Assembly: GCF_009905545.1 (NCBI RefSeq)
Contig: NZ_JAAALB010000034.1
Location: 1 to 64,000 of the forward strand
Source: Cellulophaga sp. BC115SP
GTDB taxonomy: Bacteria; Bacteroidota; Bacteroidia; Cytophagales; Spirosomataceae
Direction of reading: 5' to 3'
DNA length: 64,000 nt
The translations under genes and the position numbers were made by a program. A model generated the notes under the pieces. The model worked only from the letters and a program-made list of their open reading frames with translations. It searched no databases and was not told the DNA's origin. How positions within the stretch are numbered: the first letter of the stretch is position 1; each line of letters starts with the position of its first letter. This document shows, piece by piece, positions 44,240-53,221 of the stretch.

Positions 44240-44788
44240 CTATTGACAATCTTCCAACCAATGCTCAATCATAAAGCTTTTATCTTTTTTGGAATAGGCA
44301 GCAATAGGTTTTGTCCAAGGAAGTTTTTCAAGTTGTTCAAGCACACAACTTTTATCATGAAAAACCATTTTTAAATTTTGGCGAGACATCCATAAAATCG
44401 GAGAATCAGGCGTTTCACTAAAATAATAAAGGGTATTGTTGGTATCACCTACATAGTTTTCTTGTGAATAAACTACAAGTTTCCCTAATTGTTCAACCTT
44501 GTAAAAGTTACCTTCAAAAAAACGATACACGTCTTTATCTTCTTGCTGATAACCCCAAAAATGATGTATGTCCAATATTTGAGTTTGCCCATCTTTGATA
44601 TGCACTTCTATCGCCCCTTTACTCGCTTTCCAGTCCACCGAACGGATGTCTTGCGTGGCAATATTTGGCAAGGCAATATCTTTACTATTACCCAAAACTC
44701 TTGAAATATGATTGCCTTTGGGTTGTTTTCCAGCTTTAGTCTGAAATGTCAACAGGCTTAAAAGCAAAAGTGAAATAATGGTTCTCAT
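44240..44788 (-). CDS. Exported protein of unknown function
   Basis: The signal peptide (about 1-19, FQTKAG) precedes 160 residues with a regular beta pattern (AIEVHIKDGQTQILDIHHFWGYQQ, VYRFFEGNFYKVEQLG, LVVYSQENY, TLYYFSET) and a basic C-terminus with SCVLEQLEKLPW and a final EDCQ. The two Cys residues may form a disulfide. It lies between the RND adaptor and the cytochrome gene, with 82 and 112 base gaps. No family is recognised. Confidence 0.65.
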   Translation of the reverse strand: MRTIISLLLLSLLTFQTKAGKQPKGNHISRVLGNSKDIALPNIATQDIRSVDWKASKGAIEVHIKDGQTQILDIHHFWGYQQEDKDVYRFFEGNFYKVEQLGKLVVYSQENYVGDTNNTLYYFSETPDSPILWMSRQNLKMVFHDKSCVLEQLEKLPWTKPIAAYSKKDKSFMIEHWLEDCQ

Positions 44789-44824
44789 AGTTTTGTTTTA
44801 TTAAATTGTTGGTAAGTATTTTGG

Positions 44825-44866
44825 AGCACTGGTCGTTTTTACTAAACAGATTACTCGACCAGTGCT
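44825..44866. terminator. Hairpin after the second RND operon
   Basis: AGCACTGGTCG (44825-44835) pairs with CGACCAGTGCT (44856-44866), an 11-bp perfect stem with 20-base loop. It lies 5 bases past the adaptor stop on the minus strand. The T-rich side is on the + strand, so its efficiency as a minus-strand terminator is unsure. Confidence 0.55.
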
Positions 44867-44870
44867 TTTC

Positions 44871-45968
44871 TTATAATTTCGTTTTTACAGCTACGCCATT
44901 CGGTATTTCGTCAGATGCCGTTTTGAGCACCGTATCGCCAGATTTGATGTCACCAAAAATTTCTACTTTTCCCTCTGCTTCTATGCCTTTTTTTACTTCA
45001 ACCCATGAAGCTATTCCGTTTTCTACTTTTACGACAAAGCATTTTTCTAAGGTAGTAGCTACTGCCGAACTAGGTACAGTAAGGCTAGTCGTATTGCGCT
45101 GAAAAGGCAAAGTCACTTGTGTATAGGTACCCGATACCAACTGCAATTGAGGATTCTGAACATCAATTTCGATGAGTTCGGAGCGAGTTTGTTTATTAAC
45201 GTTATGTGATATACGACTTACTTTTCCTGTAAACTGCTTGTCTGGCAAATTCATTACTGAAAAAGAGATAGGTTGATTCAAGCGAATGGCACTGATGTAA
45301 CGTTCAGGCACTGGAATTCTTAAACGAAGTCTATTTTCTTGTTTGATTTTAAAAATAGCGACAGCACTTTTATCATTAGGTCCGACAAAAGCCCCAGGCG
45401 ACAAACGACGTTCGGCAACTACGCCATCAAATGGTGCTTTGATGGATAGATATTCAGTCATCACTTGAATGGATTGATAAACAGCTTTTGTTCCTAACCA
45501 AGTCAAACTATCCGACACAATCTTTGAATGAGCAATATCCAAATCATTAGGCGAAACTGTCCCAGGGGTTTGATTGGCTTTTTGCAATCTTTTATAAACC
45601 GATTTGCTCGTATTGAGCTGCGACTCAGCCGAACGCATTTTGGCAGTAGCCTCCGCTAATTGCAAACTTAGTTCGGGAGCATCGAGTACGGCCAATACTT
45701 GCCCAGTGCTCACACGGTCGCCAATATCCACATGAATTCTTTTGATATATCCATTTACTTTAGGGAAAAGGTCGGTTTCAAAGTAGCTTTCTAATTCGCC
45801 AGGAATTTGTAATTCTTGGCTAGGCTTAGCGCTTTCTACCTTAATGACAGGATATATCACTTGCTCTTCGGTATTAGAGCTGATAGGTTCTGATTTGGAT
45901 TGGGTGCAAGAATCCAATAAAAGTTGGCTTGTCAAAGCCGCTAATATGATAAGATGTGAGAGTTTCAT
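44871..45968 (-). CDS. RND periplasmic adaptor (AcrA/MexA-type, lipoprotein)
   Basis: The start at 45968 (MKLSHL) is preferred to a Met three codons upstream; Cys21 in L-L-L-D-S-C is a probable lipobox. The layout is FPKVNGYIKRIHVDIGDRVSTGQVLAVLDAPEL (first lipoyl half, about 70-100), a coiled coil (about 100-165), SIKAPFDGVVAERRLSPGAFVG (second half), then beta-barrel RLRIPVPERYISAIRL and TVPSSAVATTLEKCFVVKVENG. It links the inner-membrane pump at 45995 with the TolC-like channel at 49266. Confidence 0.9.
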   Translation of the reverse strand: MKLSHLIILAALTSQLLLDSCTQSKSEPISSNTEEQVIYPVIKVESAKPSQELQIPGELESYFETDLFPKVNGYIKRIHVDIGDRVSTGQVLAVLDAPELSLQLAEATAKMRSAESQLNTSKSVYKRLQKANQTPGTVSPNDLDIAHSKIVSDSLTWLGTKAVYQSIQVMTEYLSIKAPFDGVVAERRLSPGAFVGPNDKSAVAIFKIKQENRLRLRIPVPERYISAIRLNQPISFSVMNLPDKQFTGKVSRISHNVNKQTRSELIEIDVQNPQLQLVSGTYTQVTLPFQRNTTSLTVPSSAVATTLEKCFVVKVENGIASWVEVKKGIEAEGKVEIFGDIKSGDTVLKTASDEIPNGVAVKTKL

Positions 45969-45994
45969 AACGTTCAATATTTTGAATCTGAATA

Positions 45995-48900
45995 CTAATT
46001 TTTATCCTCAGGATTTAACGAAGGTGATACTAACGAGCTATTTTTCTGAACGGCTGCAAATACAACAGGCAATACCAACAAGGCAGCAAAAGTTGACGCA
46101 ACCAAACCTCCAATAACTGCTCGCCCAAGTGGTGCACTTTGTTCACCTGACTCGCTCATACCACTTGCCATCGGAATCATCCCTACGACCATGGCGATAG
46201 AAGTCATCAAAATCGGTCGTAAACGAACGGCTCCTGCTACTTTGGCAGCTTGATATGAATCTTTGTAGCTTAATCGAAGTGTTTCGGCATTCGTTACCAA
46301 TAAAAGTGCATTGGCAACCGATACTCCCACCGACATAATAATCCCCATGTAGGATTGTAGATTGAGCGTGCTTCCAGTTGCCAAAAGAATCAAAATCGAA
46401 CCCGCCAATACAGCAGGGACAGTCACTAATACCACGCCTGACACCTTAAAAGATTGGTAATTAGCCGCTAGCAACAAGAAAATCACCACAATAGCTAGTG
46501 CTAAGCCAGAACTTAAGCTTTGAAGGGTTTCTTCTAAAAGCTTCGCCATTCCTTTCAATTCTACGATAGTTCCTTTGGGCGTTTCACCTGCTTGAGCAAT
46601 AGCACGATTAACATCGACAGTCGCTGTACCCAAATCAACCTGATGGATATTAGCCGAAACGGTTACGATGCGTCGAGGACCTACACGGTCGTATTCTCCG
46701 GGAATTGTTGTTGGCGTAATCGTAGCAACATCTCCCAAGGTTGGTCGTAATTGTCCCGAAATCAGTGGAATATTTTCCATATCCTGTACCGAAGACATTT
46801 CGTACTCAGGTAAAGCTACTTGTACCTGATAAGCATATCCTTTCTTCTCGTCTAACCAAAAGTTTTTGGCTGTAAAACGGCTCGAAGAGGTGGCTGCTAC
46901 AACCGATTTGGATACCATATCGGCGGTCAGTCCAAACTGAGCCAAACGAACTCGATCTATTTTAATATCAAAACTTGGATAGTTCAATGGTTGGTTGATA
47001 CGAATATCACGGAGGTATGAAATCTTCTTTAATTCAGTGATTAGTTGATTGGCATACTTTTGCCCATCTTTCAAATCCTTTCCTCCTATTCTCACCTCAA
47101 TCGGCGTTAACGAACCTTGACTCATAATTTTATCCGTTAAATCAATAGGCTCAAAAGACACATTTACACCTGATAATTGTTCACGCACCTTTTTACGAAT
47201 TTCATCTTTTAGATTATCTAATGAAGTCATTTCGTATTCCTTCGCAATATTGACTTGAAGCGTCGCCTCGTGAGGACCTGCATTGAATACATACAAGGAA
47301 CTTGTTCCATAACTAGACGGCGTCATACCAACAAATGCCGAAGAAATTTCAATATTCTTATCTTGAACAATGCTTTTAATAATGCCTATAACCTGTTTTA
47401 CGGCTAATTCGGTACGTTCAATGCGTTTACCTTGTTGTCCAATAATTCTTACCTGAAATTGGTGAGAGTGGTTGAGTTTGGGCATCATATCTTTTCCAAT
47501 TTTCATAAAACCAACCACAACAACACCAATCGTCACAACAAGGTAGCCGAGAATTAAAGCCTTTTTCTGATTCATCAAACTTTCTAAGAGTCGTAGATAA
47601 CCCAGTTTGAATTTCTCAAATCCTGAAGTTTTTTCTGGATGTTTTTCTTCGTACTCTTCCATAGCCTCTTCGTGTGGACTATCCAAATCATTCAATATTT
47701 TCTTTTCATGCTTACTAGCATGGTCATGTCCTTTTAGCCACCAGTTTGCCAATACTGGAACGAGTGTTTGTGAAAAAATAAATGACGCAATCATCGAAAA
47801 GCCAACCGCTAACGACAAAGGCATAAACATTCCTTTGGGAACGCCTGTCATCAATAGAGCAGGAGCAAAAACTGCCAAAATACAAAGTGTAATCAAAACC
47901 AAGGGAAACGAAACTTCACGAGTGGCATCCAAAATAGCCCAAGCTTTAGATTTGCCCATTTCCAAATGTTGGTGAATATTTTCGATTACTACGGTAGCTT
48001 GATCAACCAAGATACCAATAGCCAAAGCAAGCCCAGACAAAGTCATGATATTGATGGTTTCACCTACTAAATTCAGCGCCAAAATTGCTACTAGCAATGA
48101 GGTCGGAATCGTGATGATAACCACAAGTGAGCTTCTTAAATCACCCAAGAAAAGTAATACTACCAAACCCGTCAACAATGCTCCAATCAAACCTTCTGTT
48201 CCTAAACTTTCGACCGCATTGGTCACATACACCGACTGGTCAAAGACATATTTTAGCTCTACATAGTCCGGTAAAAGTGATTGCATTTCTGGCATTTTTG
48301 CCTTCAAAGCTCTTACTACACTCATCGTTGACGCATCTGAAGTCTTGGTAAGGGGAATATACACCGAACGTTTACCATCTACTAAGGCATATCCTACAGT
48401 GACATCGGCAGCATCTTCGACTGAGGCTACATCTCGCAAGAAAACGGTAGTACCCGTTAATCTTTTGATTGGCACATTCAAAAAGTCCTCTACATGTTTC
48501 ATCACCGAGTTGATTGGCGTCATATAGGTATAGTCGCCCACACGTACGTTCCCAGCAGGTGAAATTTGGTTGTTTTTAACCACCGACTGCACAATTTCAT
48601 CAGGTGTTAGCTGATAACTACGCATTGCTTCGGGATCTACTCTCACCACAACAGTACGTTCGTTACCGCCAAAAGGTGAAGGTGAAGAAGCCCCAGGAAT
48701 TTGAGAAAATAAGGGACGAATTTTGGTAGACGCCAAATCTTGTAGCTCATTCAAATCTGCTTTTTTACTACTAAAAACTAACTGACCTACAGGCAAATTA
48801 GTCGCATCAAAACGTACTACTGTTGGGGGAACTGTCCCTGGAGGCATATAGTTTAATGATCGGTTTACGTTGTTGGCAACCTCCCCTGCTGCCTGCGCCA

Positions 48901-49204
48901 TGTTTACATTTTCGTAAAAAGTCAACTTCACAATACATAGCCCCTGTACATTTCGTACTTCAATATCTTTTACCCCCGAGACATACAACATTTGGTTTTG
49001 GTAACGGGTAGAAATGAAGCCCTCCAACTGGGCGGGCGTCATTCCACCGTAGGGTTGCGCAATATAAATAGTTGGCAAATTCAGTTTTGGGAAAATATCA
49101 ATGGGTATTTTGAATAAAGCCAAAATCGAAAAAATCGTCAGCCCAAGAATTGCCACAATGACAGTTATGGGTTTCGATAAGGCTCCTGTGAGTAATTTGT
49201 CCAT
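45995..49204 (-). CDS. RND superfamily efflux pump (AcrB/HAE1-related)
   Basis: The 1069 residues have the 12-helix RND plan: KIPIDIFPKLNLPTIYIAQPYGGMTPAQLE after helix 1, SGVKDIEVRN, porter loops, and a second half ending SGEQSAPLGRAVIGGLVAST. In helix 4 the proton-relay segment reads G-I-L-V-D401-Q402-A-T-V-V-I-E-N-I. AcrB-type pumps have D-D there, so one Asp is replaced by Gln, as happens in related subfamilies with D-E. A charged cytoplasmic insertion rich in Glu/Lys/His lies between helices 6 and 7. The substrate is unknown. Confidence 0.9.
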   Translation of the reverse strand: MDKLLTGALSKPITVIVAILGLTIFSILALFKIPIDIFPKLNLPTIYIAQPYGGMTPAQLEGFISTRYQNQMLYVSGVKDIEVRNVQGLCIVKLTFYENVNMAQAAGEVANNVNRSLNYMPPGTVPPTVVRFDATNLPVGQLVFSSKKADLNELQDLASTKIRPLFSQIPGASSPSPFGGNERTVVVRVDPEAMRSYQLTPDEIVQSVVKNNQISPAGNVRVGDYTYMTPINSVMKHVEDFLNVPIKRLTGTTVFLRDVASVEDAADVTVGYALVDGKRSVYIPLTKTSDASTMSVVRALKAKMPEMQSLLPDYVELKYVFDQSVYVTNAVESLGTEGLIGALLTGLVVLLFLGDLRSSLVVIITIPTSLLVAILALNLVGETINIMTLSGLALAIGILVDQATVVIENIHQHLEMGKSKAWAILDATREVSFPLVLITLCILAVFAPALLMTGVPKGMFMPLSLAVGFSMIASFIFSQTLVPVLANWWLKGHDHASKHEKKILNDLDSPHEEAMEEYEEKHPEKTSGFEKFKLGYLRLLESLMNQKKALILGYLVVTIGVVVVGFMKIGKDMMPKLNHSHQFQVRIIGQQGKRIERTELAVKQVIGIIKSIVQDKNIEISSAFVGMTPSSYGTSSLYVFNAGPHEATLQVNIAKEYEMTSLDNLKDEIRKKVREQLSGVNVSFEPIDLTDKIMSQGSLTPIEVRIGGKDLKDGQKYANQLITELKKISYLRDIRINQPLNYPSFDIKIDRVRLAQFGLTADMVSKSVVAATSSSRFTAKNFWLDEKKGYAYQVQVALPEYEMSSVQDMENIPLISGQLRPTLGDVATITPTTIPGEYDRVGPRRIVTVSANIHQVDLGTATVDVNRAIAQAGETPKGTIVELKGMAKLLEETLQSLSSGLALAIVVIFLLLAANYQSFKVSGVVLVTVPAVLAGSILILLATGSTLNLQSYMGIIMSVGVSVANALLLVTNAETLRLSYKDSYQAAKVAGAVRLRPILMTSIAMVVGMIPMASGMSESGEQSAPLGRAVIGGLVASTFAALLVLPVVFAAVQKNSSLVSPSLNPEDKN

Positions 49205-49265
49205 ATTTTATCATCATTGAGTTGATAGGTGATTGAAATTATCAAAACCCTATCGCTCGAATTCT

Positions 49266-50681
49266 TTAGTTAAATTGATTGAGAAAAACACTTAGTTCAC
49301 CTTTTGAAGCATATTGATGCAGCACTGCCCTCCAAACATTATTTCGTGCCACGATTTCGTCTATTTCGGCACGATTTAGAATCATTTGGGTTTGAGTTAC
49401 TTCCAGAATAGTCCCCAAACCCGCTTGGTAGCGTGACTGTGCCTGAGCATAAGCAGCTTTGGCGGAGGTCAATTGCAATGGAATTTGTTCAAAAACTTCC
49501 TTTGCTTTTTGGTATTCGATAGCCGACTGTGCTACTTCTGATTGAATTTTGATAGTTGCTTCATCTCTTTCTTTCTGATAAACCTGACTAAGTGAATGTT
49601 GGGCAGATGCTTCTTTTTTGATTCTGAAAATATCAGACATATTCCAGACGGTAGTCAAACCCAACATATAATTATAGGCTCTAAAGCCAAGTCCCGAAAG
49701 CGACTGATTATAGACATAATTGCCATCGGCACCCAAATGATCTTCAATCCCCGAACCCTTTGCCCATACCGCCCCACGAGCCATAATGGCAGGTAAATAC
49801 GATTTTTGGATACTATTGATCTTGAGCGTTGAGGTATTTATCCTTGCTTCAAAAAACCTAAGGATAGGGTGATTATTAAGATTATCGGAAGAATTATTGG
49901 CTAAAGCAAAGGGCTGAGTACCATCCAATTTGGTATCGAGTAACTGATATTGGTTTTGTGGTAAACCTAATAATTCTGCCAATCTCACTTTTTGCTGCTC
50001 TGCCAGTTTTTGACTTTCTATCAGTAAGATTTTAGCTTTGGCAATATCTGCAACTGCCAAAGAAGTATCTACACCTGCACGTAAGCCCGCAATGGCATTG
50101 GCTTTGATCGTTTGGTAAAAAGCCTGTGCTCGTTCCAGATTTTTTTGTTGAATTTTGGTAGCCTCTTGGAACACCAAACTCAGAATATAAGCATCCGATA
50201 CTTTTGCTTTATGTACATAGACTTCCTTTTCGTAATCCAATTTAGCCTGCTGAATACTGGCATTAGCTACTTTTAAGTCGGCTTCTTTTTTTCCAAAAGT
50301 GGCTAGTTTATAGCTCGTCAAAATGGTGGTAAAACTGCTAAATACTGGTTCTGAAGCAAATCCATCGATATTGGTAGTCCCCGAAGACGGAATAGCGGCA
50401 CCCTCATTAGAAAAATAAGTTCCTCTTACCTGATTAGAACTCGCAAACAAGGTTTGCGCCTGAAACACTACCGAAGGCATGGTATAGTTCAACTTTTTGG
50501 CTTCGGCATCACGTTCGTTTGCGTCCATTGCCAACATCTTGGCACGTATCGTTGGATAGTTGGCAGTTGCTGTTTCGACGGCTTGTTGAATACTTAAATT
50601 GTTGGGACTATTTTGAGAATATCCTATCGTACAGCACATTAGCAGACCTATTCCCCAATAGACAAATACTCTTTTATCCAT
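49266..50681 (-). CDS. TolC family outer-membrane channel of the second RND system
   Basis: A signal peptide (about 1-22, GYSQ) is followed by two OEP domains of long helices (SIQQAVETATANYPTIRAKMLAMDANERDAEAK region, IQQAKLDYEKEVYVHKAKVSDAY, IQSEVAQSAIEYQKAKEVF) with short barrel strands between them. The C-terminal helix ends YQAGLGTILEVTQTQMILNRAEIDEIVARNNVW, the typical TolC closing pattern. It is the first gene of the channel-pump-adaptor operon (61 and 26 base gaps). Confidence 0.9.
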   Translation of the reverse strand: MDKRVFVYWGIGLLMCCTIGYSQNSPNNLSIQQAVETATANYPTIRAKMLAMDANERDAEAKKLNYTMPSVVFQAQTLFASSNQVRGTYFSNEGAAIPSSGTTNIDGFASEPVFSSFTTILTSYKLATFGKKEADLKVANASIQQAKLDYEKEVYVHKAKVSDAYILSLVFQEATKIQQKNLERAQAFYQTIKANAIAGLRAGVDTSLAVADIAKAKILLIESQKLAEQQKVRLAELLGLPQNQYQLLDTKLDGTQPFALANNSSDNLNNHPILRFFEARINTSTLKINSIQKSYLPAIMARGAVWAKGSGIEDHLGADGNYVYNQSLSGLGFRAYNYMLGLTTVWNMSDIFRIKKEASAQHSLSQVYQKERDEATIKIQSEVAQSAIEYQKAKEVFEQIPLQLTSAKAAYAQAQSRYQAGLGTILEVTQTQMILNRAEIDEIVARNNVWRAVLHQYASKGELSVFLNQFN

Positions 50682-50703
50682 AATCTCTGATTGGTTTATG
50701 AAT

Positions 50704-50760
50704 CAAAGGTATATGCCACGACTAAGAGCCTTCTGAGAGAGACATTAAAAAGAGATTAAA
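50704..50760 (-). promoter_or_regulatory. Promoter of the second RND operon with TTTAAT-N5-TTTAAT direct repeat
   Basis: On the minus strand TACCTTTG (50711-50704) is a good -7 element 22 bases from the start codon. Upstream, TTTAAT-CTCTT-TTTAAT (50760-50744) has an 11-bp period, the same form as the TCTAAT pair upstream of czcC. The likely binder is the response regulator encoded at 52403-53080. Confidence 0.6.
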
Positions 50761-50916
50761 GAAATAGGGAAAGATTGTGTGATTTTAGGATGGGGAAATG
50801 GGCAGATGGAAGTATTTGAGACGGAGAATTTGTTTGGAGACGTAAAATATTATGTCTCTACAGGGTTACATTTTTATGCTTTTGGAATTTTAAACAAATG
50901 CTAGTCATCACTTCAG

Positions 50917-50961
50917 TTTAAATAACTAGTCCAAGACTAAGTCTTGAACTAGTTATTTAAA
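50917..50961. repeat. 45-bp near-perfect palindrome containing the CCAAGACTAAGTCTTGAAC repeat
   Basis: TTTAAATAACTAGT (50917-50930) pairs with ACTAGTTATTTAAA (50948-50961), and CAAGACT with AGTCTTG inside; only two opposed bases and the centre fail to pair. The inner 25 bases equal 7742-7766. It lies 78 bases after the kinase stop in a 357-base gap, so it may end that transcript. No other feature is seen in the gap besides the promoter of the RND operon. Confidence 0.6.
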
Positions 50962-51038
50962 GTTTGTTGAGCAAACAGTATGCTTTTATTTATGAGTGTA
51001 ATCTATTCACTGATAAACAATTAACGAATAACCTCATT

Positions 51039-52406
51039 TTATACAATGGGCAGCAAAATACATACGCAAGTACCTTGATTAATTTCTGATTGAATGTCGA
51101 ATTTACCTTTATGGATTTCAATAATTTTCTTAACCAAAGTCAACCCAATGCCTGAGCCTTGAATATGTGTACTATTTTTACCACGCATCATTGGCAAAAA
51201 TACATTTTGAATATCTTCCTTCGAAATGCCAATACCTTGATCCTTGATTTCAACTTTTAAGAAATGAGATTCCTTGGAAAGGATAACAGATATAGGTTTC
51301 TTGTTTGAATACTTACAGGCATTATCCAACACATTAATGAGCGCTGAACGAAGCAAATGGAACATCCCATTGACAAGTTCTCCCTCCTCTGACTCGGTAA
51401 AGGAATCGTCAATTTTGAAATTAAGTGGCTGTTTGGGGTATTTCTGATTAATCACATCAATGGTATCCATAAGTAATTCGAGGATATTGATTGAGTGCAT
51501 AAAAATCGGGGATGAAATAGATTCTACTTCTGTCAAATACAACAAGTTATTGGACAAATCAATGGCTCTATCTACTTGCGTAAGGGCTTCTTGAATACTG
51601 TTTTTCTGGGCGTCTTCACTTTGGTCATACGCTAGAGAAGTCTGTAATACCCCTTTGGTTACGGTTAAAGGTGTTCGTAATTCGTGTGAAGCGTACGAAA
51701 TAAAGCGTTTTTGGTTTTCTCCCAGTTTTTGAATTTTTTCTAATAATTGATTGATAGCATCGGCTAAAACAGATGCCTCATTATATTCATTTTCAAAGTT
51801 TTTGATACGAAAACCAAAGTCAGAAATGGCCGCTTCTCCCAACTGCGCATTGAGGCGGTCGAAAGGTTGCATAGCTCTTTTTGAAAAAAAATACCCCGTC
51901 AAACTAATAATAATCAGCGCTAGGAGATTGCCAATCAAAATGGAATACCGCAACGTATCGCTCATGTTGTGTCCATGCAAATCGTAGGCGGTGACAATAA
52001 CTACAAATATTCTTCCATTTTGCCAATAGGAAATTCCTAAGCCTTCTTTAGGATAACCCAAGCGCGTATTTTTATAGGTAAAATAGACTTTTTTTTCTGC
52101 CCTAATTTGGTTCAGAAGACTTGTTTCGGGAAAATAATCATGGTTGGCATCTGATGTATAAACGATTTTATTTTTGTCATCATACACCGCCTCGTATTGT
52201 TCACTCAAAGGAAAGAAAAACTCCTTTTTGAATCGACTCAGGCTTTTTACAAAGCGTTTTGTAGCCTCTGTTCTCGAAATCAAACGGTCGTGCATCAAAT
52301 TTTCTCTGTAGCTTTCATAAGAATAATACACATACAAAGAAAATAAGATGAGAATAGCCGACACTACAAAGAGGAAGGCAATGATGATTCGTTGCTTAAT
52401 GGTCAT
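51039..52406 (-). CDS. Sensor histidine kinase of the second RND system
   Basis: A membrane helix at about 7-28, a periplasmic domain of about 120 residues, a second helix at about 152-175, and a HAMP-like linker (QPFDRLNAQLGEAAISDFGFR). The H box RFISYASHELRTPLTVT has H241. The N box (INVLDNACKYS), KDQGIGIS and GSGIGLTLVKKI complete the kinase core. The start overlaps the response regulator stop by 4 bases (ATGA). It is similar in layout to the czc kinase. The signal is unknown. Confidence 0.93.
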   Translation of the reverse strand: MTIKQRIIIAFLFVVSAILILFSLYVYYSYESYRENLMHDRLISRTEATKRFVKSLSRFKKEFFFPLSEQYEAVYDDKNKIVYTSDANHDYFPETSLLNQIRAEKKVYFTYKNTRLGYPKEGLGISYWQNGRIFVVIVTAYDLHGHNMSDTLRYSILIGNLLALIIISLTGYFFSKRAMQPFDRLNAQLGEAAISDFGFRIKNFENEYNEASVLADAINQLLEKIQKLGENQKRFISYASHELRTPLTVTKGVLQTSLAYDQSEDAQKNSIQEALTQVDRAIDLSNNLLYLTEVESISSPIFMHSINILELLMDTIDVINQKYPKQPLNFKIDDSFTESEEGELVNGMFHLLRSALINVLDNACKYSNKKPISVILSKESHFLKVEIKDQGIGISKEDIQNVFLPMMRGKNSTHIQGSGIGLTLVKKIIEIHKGKFDIQSEINQGTCVCILLPIV

Positions 52407-53080
52407 TCTTCTCGTAGGGAATAGCCTCTACCGATAATAGTATGAAGCAGTTTTGGTTCAAAATCTTTATCTAACTTCCTTCTCAGATACGTAATATACA
52501 CATCGATGACGTTGGTATTTGTATCAAAATTTAAGTCCCAGACTTTTTCCAAGATATCTACCCTACTTACGACTTTGCCTTTATTGAGTAGCAGATATTC
52601 CAGCAAATCGTATTCACGTTTGGTAAGTTCAATCTTTTTACCTGAACGAGATACCTCCTGCGTATCCAGATTCAATTTCAAATCAGCAATTTCCAGCATC
52701 TTGCTTGGTTTAGAAACAAACATATTTCGACGACCAAGTGCCTTAACTCTCAGTAAAAGCTCTTTAAACTCAAAGGGTTTTGCCAAATAATCATCAGCAC
52801 CAGCATTGAATCCTATCTCTTTATCTTCGATGGTACTCAATGCGGTTAGCATCATCACGGGTGTAGATGCCCAATTATTTTTAACAAACTTACAAAGCTC
52901 AAATCCATTGATACTTGGTAGATTAACGTCCAGAATTACCACGTCATAGGGCTTTTGTGACAAAATTCTTTGACCAATCAAACCGTCGTAAGCTATATCT
53001 AAATTAATATTTTCGCTAGAAAAACCTTTCTGAATAAACCCTGCCAATTTGGGGTCATCTTCCACTAGTAATACATGCAT
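52403..53080 (-). CDS. OmpR/PhoB family response regulator of the second RND system
   Basis: The receiver has E7-D8-D9, D51 (VVILDVNLPSINGF), MLTALS and YLAKPFEFKEL. The C-terminal winged helix (about 128-225) has ELTKREYDLLEYLLLNKGKVVSR and VWDLNFDTNTNVIDVYITYLRRKL, nearly the same recognition-helix region as the czc regulator (VWD..FDT.TN.IDVYI.YLR.K). The two probably arose by duplication, which fits their similar candidate binding repeats. It is divergent from the VOC gene at 53222. Confidence 0.94.
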   Translation of the reverse strand: MHVLLVEDDPKLAGFIQKGFSSENINLDIAYDGLIGQRILSQKPYDVVILDVNLPSINGFELCKFVKNNWASTPVMMLTALSTIEDKEIGFNAGADDYLAKPFEFKELLLRVKALGRRNMFVSKPSKMLEIADLKLNLDTQEVSRSGKKIELTKREYDLLEYLLLNKGKVVSRVDILEKVWDLNFDTNTNVIDVYITYLRRKLDKDFEPKLLHTIIGRGYSLREE

Positions 53081-53127
53081 AACTTGTTGATTGAGTGTAA
53101 ATTTTGTAAAAACAACATAAAAAGGAG

Positions 53128-53138
53128 CACGAAAGTAA
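53128..53138 (-). promoter_or_regulatory. Candidate -7 region (TTACTTTCGTG) of the second response regulator
   Basis: The minus strand reads TTACTTTCGTG about 48 bases upstream of the 53080 start, matching the element before the other regulator gene (37862-37873) in eight consecutive core bases or more. No clear -33 element is visible. Confidence 0.35.
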
Positions 53139-53221
53139 AAAACCTTTCCTGAGTTCTTGGAACGATTTACCTGCTAAAAGGTTTAAAATAGGTAAACAAC
53201 CTCCCCAAACTTTTTCAAAAA

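Noticed and set aside
47607-48527. Plus-strand frames inside the second RND pump gene
   Set aside because: Antisense shadows rich in Ser/Thr/Lys, typical of complementary strands of transporter genes.
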